Assembly: GCF_026745355.1 (NCBI RefSeq)
Contig: NC_079207.1
Coordinates: 18,658,920 to 18,722,919 of the forward strand
Length of the DNA stretch: 64,000 bases
Reading direction: 5' to 3'
From: Beta vulgaris subsp. vulgaris
Lineage: Eukaryota > Streptophyta > Magnoliopsida > Caryophyllales > Amaranthaceae
Part shown: positions 11,301 through 22,600 of the stretch, in pieces
Layout of the letters: each line of letters begins with the position of its first letter
How positions within the stretch are numbered: the stretch's first letter is position 1
Notes under the pieces: model-generated
Databases searched by the model: none
What the model saw: the letters and a program-made list of their open reading frames with translations, nothing else
Told to the model about the DNA's origin: nothing
Translations under genes and position numbers: made by a program

Positions 11301-14300
11301 TTCCATCTCTGGCTATTGTGTTTTCCTCGGGGATAATCTCATATCTTGGTCTTCTAAACGGCAGCCTACTCTTTCTCGTAGTAGTGCTGAAGCGGAATAC
11401 AGAGGTGTTGCTAATGTCGTTTTCGATTCCTGCTGGATCCGGAACTTACTTCTAGAGTTACATTGTCCACTTCCGAAGGCTACTCTAGTTTACTGTGACA
11501 ATGTGAGTGCGATATACTTATTCGGCAATCCTGTTCAACATCAACGCACCAAACACATTGAGATGGAAATTCACTTCGTTCGTGAGAAAGTGGCTCGCGG
11601 CAAGTCCGTGTGCTTCATGTTCCGTCCCGTTACCAAATTGCTGATATCTTTACAAAAGGGCTTCCGCGCATTCTATTTAATGATTTCAGGGACAGTCTCA
11701 GCATACGTGAACCTCCAGCTTGGACTGCGGGGGTGTGTTAGAATATATTCAGCATATATTCTCTCATTATTGTATATTATTTTGTGTAGCTTTATTTAGC
11801 AAGTTTATATTTGCTTACCTTAGTTATAGCAATCTGCTAGCTATTTTATAGCCTTCATCTAGGCATGTAATTTGTATATATTCTGTTGTTTGCAATACAA
11901 TACTCACGGAATCAATTTCCTTGAGTAAGAATGGTAGGAGACATCCTGTATTTTATACTTTTATGCATCTACCATTCCCCCTTTCCTTTCCCTTTTCTTA
12001 CCAATTCCCCCTCTCCCAACACAATACCCTCCTTATTCCTCCATTTTTCTTTTGGTAAGATATTCCTCCATTTCCTCAAGGCAAATGAAGAAAGGCCAAA
12101 ATTTGGCTTCACTAATTAAAGCCTTATCTATTCCACCAGCTTCAAACCCTTAGTTTTTAATCCCTCAGCTTAGTCGCTTACAATCCCACCCAATCAACGA
12201 CGCTTATTAGCACTAACCAGGCTTTCAAACCAAATTGCCAAACTAACATCTTCATTCCTCCAACACTCTGACTTACCGTCTCAATCACCACTAACTAAAG
12301 GGCATATTAACGCTCTTCAACGAAGAGTTGCACCTTAATATGAACCTTGGCCTTTGTTTTGAGTGACAGGAAATGAGACACTGCCAATGGTTGCTGATGT
12401 CGTGATGAAGAAGCGGATTAATACCACCTTGAGGAGAAGGTGCAAGTTTCATTATTCTTGTGATTTTCAGAGTAGGCATCTAGAATGCGTTAAAATAGTG
12501 TTGTCAAATAGAGCCACAAATACTATCCAGACCAGACAAGGTCTCTAGAACATCCTGTAGTGTAGGCAGCTTACCTGAAACATTGCTCTGGGCATTTGTC
12601 CAGTCTTTTCTTGAACTTGAGGTAAGTCCTATCTGCGTTTAAAGCTTTGTCATACTCATAGCCCTCATCTTCCCAGGTCTCTTCCTGTATTGGATCATTA
12701 TTATCCTTGTAATCTTGTGCCTCCTTGGCTGAAAGTGAAGGAAGCTTTGAGCAAACAGCTGCCACATCCTGCGAAGATCTATCCTCTTGACTGTATACAT
12801 AAAAGCAAGGTAGCACTGCGATTGAAAGACGTACAAGTTTCATCCTCAGATAAGAAACAAAAAATAAAAAGTGATGAAAGAAAAGAGTACAGAAAGCATG
12901 CACCAGGAGTCCAACAAAATCCTAAATGACACATAAGAGCTGAATACTATATAGAGAAAGATGCAAAAACTCTTCAAGGCTGAAGCATGATGTCAAAGTG
13001 AGATCAGGACAAGAGCGCTGAATCGCCTAGAAATCATGTCACTACCTCTATTATGGAAGCTCATTCCTCTCAAGCCACCAGATGATATCACAAAACAACA
13101 GCAAACAACACAAACAGCATATCCTTTTTAGGTAAATAAATTGGCAAAACCATAAGACAATAGACTATATGAAATCCTTGTTCCTTAATAACCTTCCTGG
13201 AAAATTTTCAATAAATTTTTGGTTTTTATTATTTCAAAAGATATTCTTCACTACATTATTAGTGATCTCTATACAAACAATTACTTTCATGGAAAATCAT
13301 TTCTGGAATTCTGCATTTATAATGAACAAACTCTAGTGTAGGAGATTATAGATTAGGATTTAGGAATAATGCATAACTAAACTATCCATTATTCGACTTA
13401 AATGATAAGATGTATGATCATTAATCAAGTTTTGGAGGAGTTATCCAATTTAGAAACTGCCAAATCTAAGATTCAAGTTTACTTATAATATATGTCAAGA
13501 TGAAGCTAAGAGGTGTTAAATAAAGACAAACTGCAACTCAATAGCCACTGTTTGGCCTTGTTAAAGTCTAAGAACATTGCTCCAATAATGTAGGTCATAG
13601 GTGGCAAAGCCCAAAAGAAGAGGTGCATGCAACCTCAATTGAGCTAATCAACACGCCTCCATTCATTGAGCAAGGAAGAATTAGATACTAATGCTCAGAT
13701 CTAGATAGGGTTCCAGAAGTAACTTGAGATTTAAAAAGGTTACAAACTGCTTGATTTGACCTCTAAAAAAGAGTGTTGTATGCTTATTATTCAAGTTCTT
13801 CTGCATTTATTTCAGATTATTCTACCGCCTTATGAACTCCCCTCACAGGTGACAATGCTGGCAATGTATTAGATAAACACAAAATGTAAAGCAAATACTA
13901 ATATGAGCTAATCCATTTAAACTCCATAAAATCGAAACAAAGCCATCCTCAAAGAGATGAAAATCTTACCAATGGTAGTGGCATCAACTTTTCTCGATTT
14001 CGGGTCCAATGTAAGTGTTTTTGCATTAATATTGGTATTATTGTTGGCGTCGTGTTTAACTAAATTAGAAGCTAAGCTTGCGGCTTCGAAAAGAGCCCTA
14101 CCCAAGTCCTCCATGTTTATATCATCATCATCATCCACATCCTCCTCCAACTCAATGTCAATAGCTGAAGATGTAGAGCCAACAAGTGGTACCTCATCAC
14201 AAATCCCAGGCTTCTGAACACGAATAGCACGCCAGCTATAAATAAGGTCACCAACGCCGAAACATCATAACTCATAAGGAAATCAATAATGTGGCACTTC

Positions 14301-14765
14301 ATTCAACTATAACTATAAACACTTAAACAAGGGAATACCTTCCACAAGATGAATTTGGGCAACCAAAAACATAAATTACACGTTCTTCAATTTTCAACAC
14401 TGAACCATTAATTGGTGCATATACCTATAAAAACAAAAAGGGAGGATTATATCCAACATGTAGAAAAATAAAATCATACAAGTCATTCAAAAAAAAGTAC
14501 CTGTGAAATGAGGCATAATTTGGATTTACATGAAGTACACTCAAGTAAAATTCGTTCTAACAATAATTCGGGAAAAGGCCAGTCCTACAACAACAGACGC
14601 CACACAGTAAGAGTAGTTAACAATTAACATTGGAGATATCAAAAATTAAATAAAGAAAGAAAGAAAACTTACAGGAAGACCTCCAATTTTTGTTGTATAA
14701 TGATCAGCAGGCTCTAGATTATCATCTGCCCAATGTCCCGGAAACCCAAGAATAACCTCCTTCAT
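5384..14765 (-). CDS. TSR4: PDCD2/TSR4-family ribosome-biogenesis protein, seven exons
   Basis: Exons on the minus strand: 14673-14765, 14501-14584, 14339-14424, 13970-14235, 12575-12815, 6531-6735, 5384-5509. All junctions are GT-AG, the phases agree, and the product is 366 codons ending in TGA. The N-terminus is [10 protein letters not shown] with [16 protein letters not shown]. Two Cys pairs (CTSC, residues about 47-50, and GCPNSSCG, about 80-87) form the probable N-terminal zinc site. Residues about 115-120 are acidic (DDDDD). The C-terminal PDCD2_C domain (about 178-325) has [55 protein letters not shown] and [13 protein letters not shown]. Yeast Tsr4 and metazoan PDCD2 are cytoplasmic chaperones for ribosomal protein uS5, so a role in 40S assembly follows by homology. 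Intron 5 is 5.8 kb because it holds a copia element. No break is seen, so the gene is probably functional. It could be PDCD2L rather than PDCD2. Confidence 0.9.
7433..8424 (+). pseudogene. copia gag (broken)
   Basis: ATG at 7433 ([18 protein letters not shown]) opens a copia-type capsid with the N-terminal signature followed by a UBN2-like region ([20 protein letters not shown], about 7755; [13 protein letters not shown] near 7930). The reading frame changes twice, near 8120-8160 and again near 8240, so the Gly/Asn-rich nucleocapsid part ([17 protein letters not shown], near 8160-8210) and the Pro-rich linker lie in other frames. I see no CCHC knuckle in the remaining sequence. A frame that could start at GTG 7313 would run through the LTR and is not the gag start. 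Confidence 0.8.
8425..11690 (+). pseudogene. copia pol: protease, integrase, RT, RNase H (broken)
   Basis: Protease: [10 protein letters not shown] at about 8520. A stop at 8631 and a frame change near 8875 precede the GAG-pre-integrase and integrase, WHNRLGHPG (8900), [11 protein letters not shown] (9000) and HSDLWTSP (9075). The integrase core is split by frameshifts after 9165 ([12 protein letters not shown] near 9256) and by a stop at 9358. RT is the best preserved part, in one frame 9705-11246: [32 protein letters not shown] and LYVDDIIL, with the YVDD catalytic box at 10767-10778. RNase H is in another frame from 11164, with [28 protein letters not shown] and the terminal CDNVSAIYL / [14 protein letters not shown]. 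Total decay is moderate. Confidence 0.88.
11736..11924 (+). repeat. 3' LTR of the copia element
   Basis: It starts TGTTAGAATATATTC right after a G-rich purine tract and ends at 11924 in front of the TSD GTAAG. The last two bases are GA rather than the canonical CA, probably a point change. The matching 5' LTR retains only its first 31 bp. Confidence 0.8.
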
Positions 14766-14880
14766 ACTAATTACTAATTACAAATTACTAATAAGATGGC
14801 GTGTTTAAGGGAGGGTTTGTGAGTTCAACTGTATTTCCAAATTTTTAAGGGTTATTCAGCTAAATCTATATATATATATA
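14766..14880 (-). promoter_or_regulatory. Putative core promoter and 5' leader of the TSR4-like gene, overlapping a Helitron end
   Basis: On the minus strand an uninterrupted TATATATATATA run (14867-14880) lies about 100 bp before the start codon, followed by a leader without an upstream ATG. The run belongs to the 5' terminus of the Helitron that begins at 14865. Use of this run as the TATA box is an inference from spacing. Confidence 0.35.
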
Positions 14881-16415
14881 AAGCAAAGTCATATTAGCTT
14901 ACGTGTCAAACTCTTAAACAGTTTGCCAAATGTCGCTTCTAAATTGATCCTCCACTTTCAATCGCCACGTGTATAGTACCATTCATGTCCATATTTGTTG
15001 ATGTGTCGGTTCCATATAAAAAATAGGCGTGTGCCACTCAATCTATATTTTAGGAAATCAATCCCCGCATAATCCTCAATTGCTTTAAATAGGAATAGTA
15101 TCTTTGGACTCCCTATCATATCCCATAATTCACGGCTATGATCTTAATAACATTGAAAAACAGTGAATTTCATATACAAAAGATTATGCAAAAAAATTAT
15201 TTTACTAATGGTGTTTATAAATACTGTCATTTTCTTAGCATACAACATGCAGAGTTCTCACTTTCTCATTCATCCTAGCTCAACGACCTTCAATACAAAT
15301 CCGTATAAGGCCCATTAACATCTATTGCACTCAAAAATAGTTGGGACAATTCATTGGAGTTTAGCAAAATAGATGCTGTGAAAGTCTAGAAATTCAAGCA
15401 ATTGCTTTAGTGTGTTCCGCGAATACATTTCTAAAGTTGTTGCAGTTGGAGTTACCATAGAACTAAATTTTCTATTACAAATATGAATCAAAAAACTTTA
15501 GCAGACATATTGAAACGATGTTCAACATACTTGAATTTTCTATTGGCATCATAAGTTACAATCATTCAGTGAAATCAGTTTTATATGCACGCGATGCGTG
15601 TGAAAATATGTAGAAAATCAAATTAATTGTTAATTATATCTAATAAATTAGGAATTTTTTTGTTGACTGTTTTCTTTTTGTAATGCCTTTTTTATCTTTT
15701 TTTACTTTTAAAATTAATTAGGTAGTTTCCTTTTCTATTTTTACTTTTTGTATTTTTTAATAAAAGTAAGTAGTTATCTTTTTTTTTTTTCTATTTTTTG
15801 GCGTCCTATCCTTCTCGACATATAAAATAGAGATATAGAATCTAAAGAAAAAAATATATAAGTTACTATTATGCTAGAAAAAATCAAGCCAAATATATTT
15901 GAAGCAGTTACACATAGTTTTGTATTGCAATAAAATACAATCCAAAGTAATTTGTTCGAGCGCTCTTCATGTCCAAGGTGATAAATAAATCCAATCATCA
16001 ACCCTTATGTGTAAGTTTGTGGTTTAGTATATGTACTATGAAGGATTAGTCTATTGTTATGAAAAACATTATAGGATAAGTATACTATGAATGGTACTAT
16101 GAAGAATTAGTATGCAAACGAAAATTATGAAGGATTAGTATAATCGTATATGAAGATGGGTCTTTAGAATACTATATATGAAGGATAGTTTTAAGGAGAG
16201 GGAATCCATTAACAATTATTAGAAGATTAGTACAGTGCTAAACTTATGTGAAAAGATTAGTATGGAGATGATATTAAAAAGCATAATATGAAGAATAATA
16301 AAGTATTAAAATTTAGCAACCACTTTATTCATGATAGAATTGAAGGATACCTTCATCTTTCGCAAGAGGGTGATTATATGATGTCGGTTTTTTTTTTTGT
16401 TAAATAATGGAATTA

Positions 16416-17081
16416 GGGCCTGTTCTCTTCGGCATAAAACAGCTGAACTGAACTGAACTGAACTGAACTTATTGGAGCTGAACTGAACTGAACTTATCAG
16501 AGCTGAACTGAACTGAACTGAATTGAATTGAATTTAATTGAATTGAATTGAAATTAACTGAATGTAATAAATATATAAATAATATTTTAAAAAAGAATAA
16601 TATGAATATTAAATAATAATTATAAAGATAAGTAATAATAATGAATAGTAATAATAATAGTATTTTGGATATTTTTAAATGATAGTTATAAATATATAAT
16701 ATTAATAATCATAAATTAATAATAATAATAATTAATGATAATAATGATAATTAATAATAATTATTTTATATTATTTGTATTAATATATTAATACTTGATG
16801 ATGATATGTAATAACAATAATATCTGAGAAGTAAATTAATATTACTATTTTAATAATTAGATTTAATAATATAAAAATATTTAGTAATAAAAATAATGAT
16901 TGGGTTGGACCGCAAAAATTACATCATAAACCGTCTTGACGCGATTTGATTGGTTTATGGGCTAAAAAAAAGTGGGTTTATTTGTGCTTCCACCTAAATC
17001 ATGTTCCTCCTAATAATAATAGTAATAATAATGAGTAAAGCTATAATAAACAAAATAATATATAGAAACAACAACAACAAC

Positions 17082-17131
<50 letters not shown>

Positions 17132-17167
17132 ATAGTAATGATATATAATTAAATAATAATAATAATC

Positions 17168-17213
<46 letters not shown>

Positions 17214-17409
17214 GAAGAAGAAGAAGAAGAAGAGTAATTAGTAAAATAAATTATACCAACATAATAATAATATTTAACAAAATAATTATAAAAGAATGGA
17301 GCTGAACTGAACTGAACTGAACTGAACTTATTGGAGCTGAACTGAACTGAACTTATTGGAGCTGAACTGAACTGAACTGAACTGAAAATAAGCTGGGGAG
17401 AACAGGCCC
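16416..17409. mobile_element. Tourist-like (PIF/Harbinger) element with pentamer arrays, copy 1
   Basis: Termini GGGCCTGTTCTCTTCGG and (right end) GGGGAGAACAGGCCC are flanked by TTA on both sides (16413-16415, 17410-17412), the PIF/Harbinger TSD. Just inside each end are arrays of the pentamer CTGAA (GAGCTGAACTGAACT...), in the same orientation at both ends. The middle is AT-rich, with long AAT microsatellites. It has no transposase. A second, longer copy lies at 29630-31105. Confidence 0.8.
17070..17235. repeat. AAC/AAT/AAG trinucleotide microsatellites
   Basis: ACA then AAT repeats (17070-17127), further AAT repeats (17153-17212) and a short GAA run (17212-17233) lie inside the Tourist element. 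The same positions in the 29.6-kb copy have far fewer repeats, so they expanded after the copies separated. Confidence 0.85.
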
Positions 17410-18102
17410 TTAGATTTTCCCCTTATATAATATAACTACAATTTATGGAAATGATGTGAAACATAATATTTTTTACAATTTTAACAATATTCATGTGAGA
17501 TATGGAAGGTTCACATATATTTTTCATAATTTTAAAGTAATATATATGGTTCACTAAAAGGTTGGGTTTTCAAAATTTTTGAAGGTAACATATGCCAACT
17601 ACCAAGTCCTTATTGAAAGTTGAGTTTTCAGAAATTTTGAAGGTAACAAAAATTTTCAAAAATGGAAACCTTATTCACGTGTTTAGAGGAATGGAATCCT
17701 TATTGAATGTTGTATGTATATAAAGATTTAACAACTGATATATTTACGAAACTGCCAATTTTCCCTTAAAAGGAAAAAAAAATAAACTGCCAATTTAAAA
17801 AATAAGTGTCTAACACTTCATCTATATATATTGACTAACGCAACTGTTCATCTATGTAATTTCCTCTTCCCTTAGTCTTCTCAAATCCCTCCACTTAATT
17901 GTGATAACTGTTTTTAGTGTCAATGAAGCTCGAAGTAATCCTTAGTATGAATTATGATGACATAAGAATGGTTAATGGAAAATTTCTATCTCCTAACTGA
18001 GAATTCTTTTTTTTTTACCAAGAAGACATGGGTTTGACAATTTTACGATCGGGTTGTGTTAGATACTTAGATATGATAAGGTATCCAAGAAGTTTTACTT
18101 TA

Positions 18103-18418
18103 GGAGGTCGTTTGGTTCACCTCAAATTCCACTGGAATTCGGATTTCCTAAGAAGTACAAAATAGGTTAGTTGTTTGGTATGCAGAAAATAGGGAATTCA
18201 TGGGAAATAAAATTTCCAAGGACATGGAAATTCCTATGTAGTGTAGGAAATTAATCACCAACCCCCCTCTTGGTGATTAGAAATTCTTGTGTTAATTACA
18301 AATTTCTATGCTCAACCAAACACCCAAAGCCAAATCCTAGGGAACAGACAAAGGAATTTACTTTCCATGAAATAAGATTTCCCATAGGAATTAAGTTCCA
18401 ACGGTAACCAAATGAGTC
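18103..18418. mobile_element. Tourist-like MITE
   Basis: The left end GGAGGTCGTTTGGTTCACC and the reverse complement of the right end, GACTCATTTGGTTACC, are imperfect inverted repeats, with TTA on both sides (18100-18102, 18419-18421). The inside contains internal inverted stretches (AATTCC.../...GGAATT) and no coding sequence. Confidence 0.6.
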
Positions 18419-18594
18419 TTAGATATTGACCTAAATTCAGACTTGAAGAGCTAAAGTTGAGTATGAATACTCCTCAACTTTGGATTATTAAACATTTTTT
18501 TATTGTGACAACATGGTATTGTACAAGTTGCATAATATTTGGCCAAGAGCTCAAAAGGTGTCCAAGAATTTCTTTGAAGAGGTGAACTTGAACA

Positions 18595-18908
18595 ATGAAG
18601 AACACCCACCAAATTCAGTTCCATTCAGTTCAGTTCCATTCAGTTCCGTTCAGTTCAATTCAGTTTAGCTCAGCTCAGCTCTGGACAATACTTTTACTCT
18701 CACATATCACTATTCATTTCAGTTCAGTTCAATTCAGTTCAGTTCAATTCAATTCAGTTCCATTCAGTTCCGTTCAGTTCAATTCAGTTTAGCTCAGCTC
18801 AGCTCTGGACAATACTTTTACTCTCACATATCACTATTCATTTCAGTTCAGTTCAACTCAGTTTAGTTCAGTTCAGTTCAGCTGTTTTATACCGAAGAGA
18901 ACATGCCC
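18595..18908. mobile_element. Deletion derivative of the pentamer-array Tourist element
   Basis: The right end CCGAAGAGAACATGCCC matches the left terminus of the 16.4-kb element in reverse orientation and is followed by TAA. The body is almost wholly TTCAG pentamers (the reverse complement of CTGAA), with a segment CTGGACAATACTTTTACTC occurring at 18681 and 18805, a 124-bp tandem duplication. The left end is degenerate (GAACACCCACC near 18599). The Ser/Phe-rich reading frame here is an artefact of the repeat. Confidence 0.55.
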
Positions 18909-19647
18909 TAATTGTTGTTTATCAAATTTGATTAGTTTTGCTCTTATTATAGAAGAATTGATCTTTTGTTTATATTCATTGGCACCATCTCAACGTTTTA
19001 AATTTTGTATTACTTTTGATTTTATTAAAAAAAATTGTAATGAAATTGTTCTTTAAAATGATTTGGCTAATTATATCAGCGTTTCCGTTGTCATTCTAAG
19101 AGAAGATTGTGTTTCATATAAAAAATTGAATTATTTATGTAATAGAAATTTAATCTAATTATCTCTCATAGTGTCAAACAAACTATATTATGGAAAAAAT
19201 AACTCTAAGATCCGAAAAGAATACGTCATATAATGATTAAGAAATATAGAGCAAATCATGACAAAACATCGCAATATCCATTTGATTTTTATGAGCAAAA
19301 TGGTTATTTTTTTTTGAACTGCCACATAAAACCTCCCGTGCATTTTTGCACGGGTTAAAAACTAGTACTGGTAATATTCTGGAGTTTTACCTCTAATGTG
19401 TGTAAGATACGAGTTTTTAATCTTCCAATTTCTGGAAAATCTCGATTTACGATTTCGTCGAAAAATAGTATTTTTTTTTTTTTTCACTATTTTATCTGTT
19501 TCCTCAATCTGGATTTTGGGGGAGGTAATTTGATGACGGAAATATGATAGTGTGACTGTGACTGTGATTCTTCGTCAAGTTCTCAAATACGAACTGAAAA
19601 CGGTATATTTTTTTATTTTTTAAAGTGAAAAACGGTAAGATATATTA

Positions 19648-22600
19648 TTATGAAACATCAAGTTCTGTCAAGGCTAAAATACCTTGAGGAAACTCATCAA
19701 CAAAAATTTGTTCAAACCCCATATTTGGGGAAGTCTAGCAATTAAATGTGTAACCATATTTCCGCCCCATTCAACGTGTGAGACATAACAAGAGCCAAAA
19801 TTATTTCCAACCAAACAAATATCCCCTACTAACATGTCCAAAGGAGACCGCTCCATCTTCTTGGAATAAACAGCTTTCGAAAGATTGAGGGCATCAGTTT
19901 CAAATTCCACCTGAGTAAAACCATATCTTCTCGCTATTAGGAGGCCAAAATTGGCAGTAGCTGCCTCGGCCAGAGCAGCAGACCAGTGGGCTTGAATCCT
20001 TCACACAGCAGCCAGCAAAACCTCGCCATTCTCCCCCCTAATAACCACGCCCAGACCAACCCCAGCAGCGCCTTAAATTGCAGCATCGGAATTGACCCGA
20101 CAGTATCCCTCCCTTGGAGGAATCCAGCTCAATCGAGAAGGAAAAGCACTCGATCCAAGAGATCGTTTCATCACCGCAGCAGCATAGACCTGATATTCTT
20201 GTACAAGTTTCACAAAACCCGCAGCTCCAACCTCCCTACTGGCCTAAGGTTCATTATGTGTCACAGAGTTGCGATAAGACCACGAGGCCCAAGCAAGTGT
20301 CATCAAGGACAGCAAGTCCTGCTTCTCCAACTTGGATCTCATCCACACAAATAAGTCCATAAACGAAGACAACGGAGCATCACTAACATACTGGAAAAAG
20401 GGGGAGTGCTCTCAAATAGGTGACACTAAAAAGCAGTGAAAAACGGAATGGACAATAGACCCGTTAATACCCGGACAAAAGCTGCAGCATGCATCATCAA
20501 CAATATATCGCTCATAAAGTCTACCTTCGTTGCTAGAGCCCCTGAACACGCCCTCCAAACAAAAATGACTTAGCTTGGGGGGGCCACTGATATTCCACAC
20601 GATTCTCCATATCTCGCTATTATCACCACCAAACCTCGCTGCCCACCCCCTCAAATGACCCAATCTTTCCAACCAATAACCAGATTTTGTTGAATAAATC
20701 TCATCAGTCGCTGGCCACCAATAAAGAACATCACTAGGTTTCCTCTCGCTAAGAGGAATATCAAGCACAAGTGCCTTATCTGCCTCAGTAAGATACATAG
20801 AGAGTGCTTCATCATCCCATCCTCCATTCTCATGAATAAAATCCGCCACTCGGAGATCTGCATGACTCTCTAAATTAGGAGTTGGGACCAAACAAAACGA
20901 GTCACCTGGAAGCCACACATCATCCTACACCTTGATATCCTGTCCATCTCCCACCCGCCATTTCAGGCCCTCTAGCAATAAAGATTTCGCACCCCCACAC
21001 ACTACGCCACACATAACTTGGATCAAAACCCCGCAACGCCTGCAAAAAAGTATCATTTTTGTAATATCGAGCACTCATCACTTTATGGACTAGGGAACTA
21101 GTATCACACATCAACCTCCAACCCTGTTTTGCAACAAGGGCTTGGTTAAAGATTTTGAGGTCTCGGAAACCCAAGCCACCATATGATTTTAGCAGACACA
21201 TTTTTTTCCCAACTAAGCCAATATATTTTCCTTTATGTTTTCCTAGCACCCCACCAAAACCTTGCATACATAGAATTAATTTCATCAAGAATACCCACTG
21301 GGATGGCAAACAGACTCATCATGTAAGTTGGGATGGATTGAATAACAGCTTTTATTAACACTTCCTTTCCGGCACAGGATAATAATTTTTCTTTCCATCC
21401 CTGTAATTTCTTCCAAACCCGCTCCTTCAATACTGCAAACACCATGCTTTTTGACCTCCCTATCACCGTCGGGAGTCCCAGCTATTTTTCATATCTTGCT
21501 ACTTCCTGAACCGCCCCTAATAACGTTCTAATCTCCTCTCTTTTGATATCATCCACATTTTTACTAAAGGACACTTCAAATTTGTTGAAATTAATTTTCT
21601 GACCAGATGCTCTTTCATAAGTACTGAGAATATCAGCCACCACAAAGCATTCCTGAAATGTAGCTCTAGCAAACAGAATATTTGTCATCAGCAAAAATTA
21701 AGTGTGCAATACGAGGAGCAGTACGACATACCCGAGCCCTCCATCCACCGCTTTTGTTAGTAAACTTGAGAAAGCCTCAACACACAGGAGAAATAAGTAC
21801 GGGGACAACGGATCTCCCTGTCGAAGTCCCCGCGTTGGTATAATGTTCCCAATCACCTTGCCATTTAGCTTAAAAGAGTATGAAACACTTGAAAGACAGT
21901 ACATGACACGTCTCACCCAGCCATCAGAGAACCCAAGTTTAAACATAACCTTCTCTAAAAAACCCACTCAACTCTTTCATAAGCCTTGCTCATATCCAGT
22001 TTAAAAGCCATTAGCCCATTTTTTCCGTCACCTCTTCTTTTCATACAATGAAAAATTTTAAAAGCAACCATAGAATTATCAGTTATAAGTCTCCCAAGCA
22101 CAAACACATTCTGGTGCACAGAAATAAGATCAGATAAAAATAATTTGAGCCTATTAGCCATCATTTTCGAAATTATCTTATAAAGCACAGAATAAAGACT
22201 AATAGGCCTAAAATCACGTTGAGGATGCTGGCACTTAGGAATAAGCACAATACACATTTTGTTCAGTACATCGTATCTGCAGCCCCATCCCACCATTTTA
22301 TAATAAAATGCACAATATCATGACCAACAATATGCCAGAACCGCTAATAGAATAATGCATGCATACCGTCAATTCTAGGAGCTTTATTTGGATGCATCTG
22401 AAAGAGAGCTACACGAATTTCCTCCGCCTTAGGCGTCGCCAATAGGATTCTTGTAATCTATGCAAATCATTAAGCTCACTAACAAGGTCACGACATTTTT
22501 CGAACATAACTCCATCCGGGGGTTTACTCTGCAAAGTTGCAGCTTCTCTTCCTTCAGCTTTATTCGTTTAATGTCCCCAAAAGTGGCAGCAGCCCACCTT

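Larger units (their letters stand above)
7321..11924 (+). mobile_element. Ty1/copia LTR retrotransposon in intron 5 of the TSR4-like gene
   Basis: The element is bounded by the 5-bp TSD GTAAG (7316-7320 and 11925-11929). Both ends carry TGTTAGAATATATTCAGC. The 3' LTR is 189 bp (11736-11924), but the 5' LTR is only 31 bp (7321-7351) and is followed directly by the primer-binding site TGGTATCAGA (7352, tRNA-Met type). A purine-rich tract ends at 11735. Domain order gag, protease, integrase, RT, RNase H defines copia. Frameshifts and stops make it non-autonomous now. It lies antisense to the host gene. Confidence 0.92.
14865..19365 (+). mobile_element. 4.5-kb non-autonomous Helitron with nested MITEs
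   Basis: The 5' end is TCTATATATATATATAAAGC at 14865, preceded by A. The 3' end has a perfect 8-bp stem hairpin (CCCGTGCA, loop TTTT, TGCACGGG; 19335-19354), then CTAG at 19362-19365 followed by T. These are the standard Helitron termini and A/T insertion junction. No Rep/helicase frame is visible. Most of its length is AT-rich, with three younger Tourist-type MITEs inside (16416-17409, 18103-18418, 18595-18908). The two ends could instead belong to two overlapping Helitrons, but no other candidate terminus is evident between them. Confidence 0.6.

Noticed and set aside
16440..17400. Pentamer and trinucleotide arrays as a CRISPR-like repeat
   Set aside because: There are no regular unique spacers, the arrays sit inside a transposon with TIRs, and the DNA is from a plant nucleus.
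18595..18792. Ser/Phe/Gln-rich open reading frame
   Set aside because: It is translation of TTCAG pentamer repeats in a MITE, not a gene.
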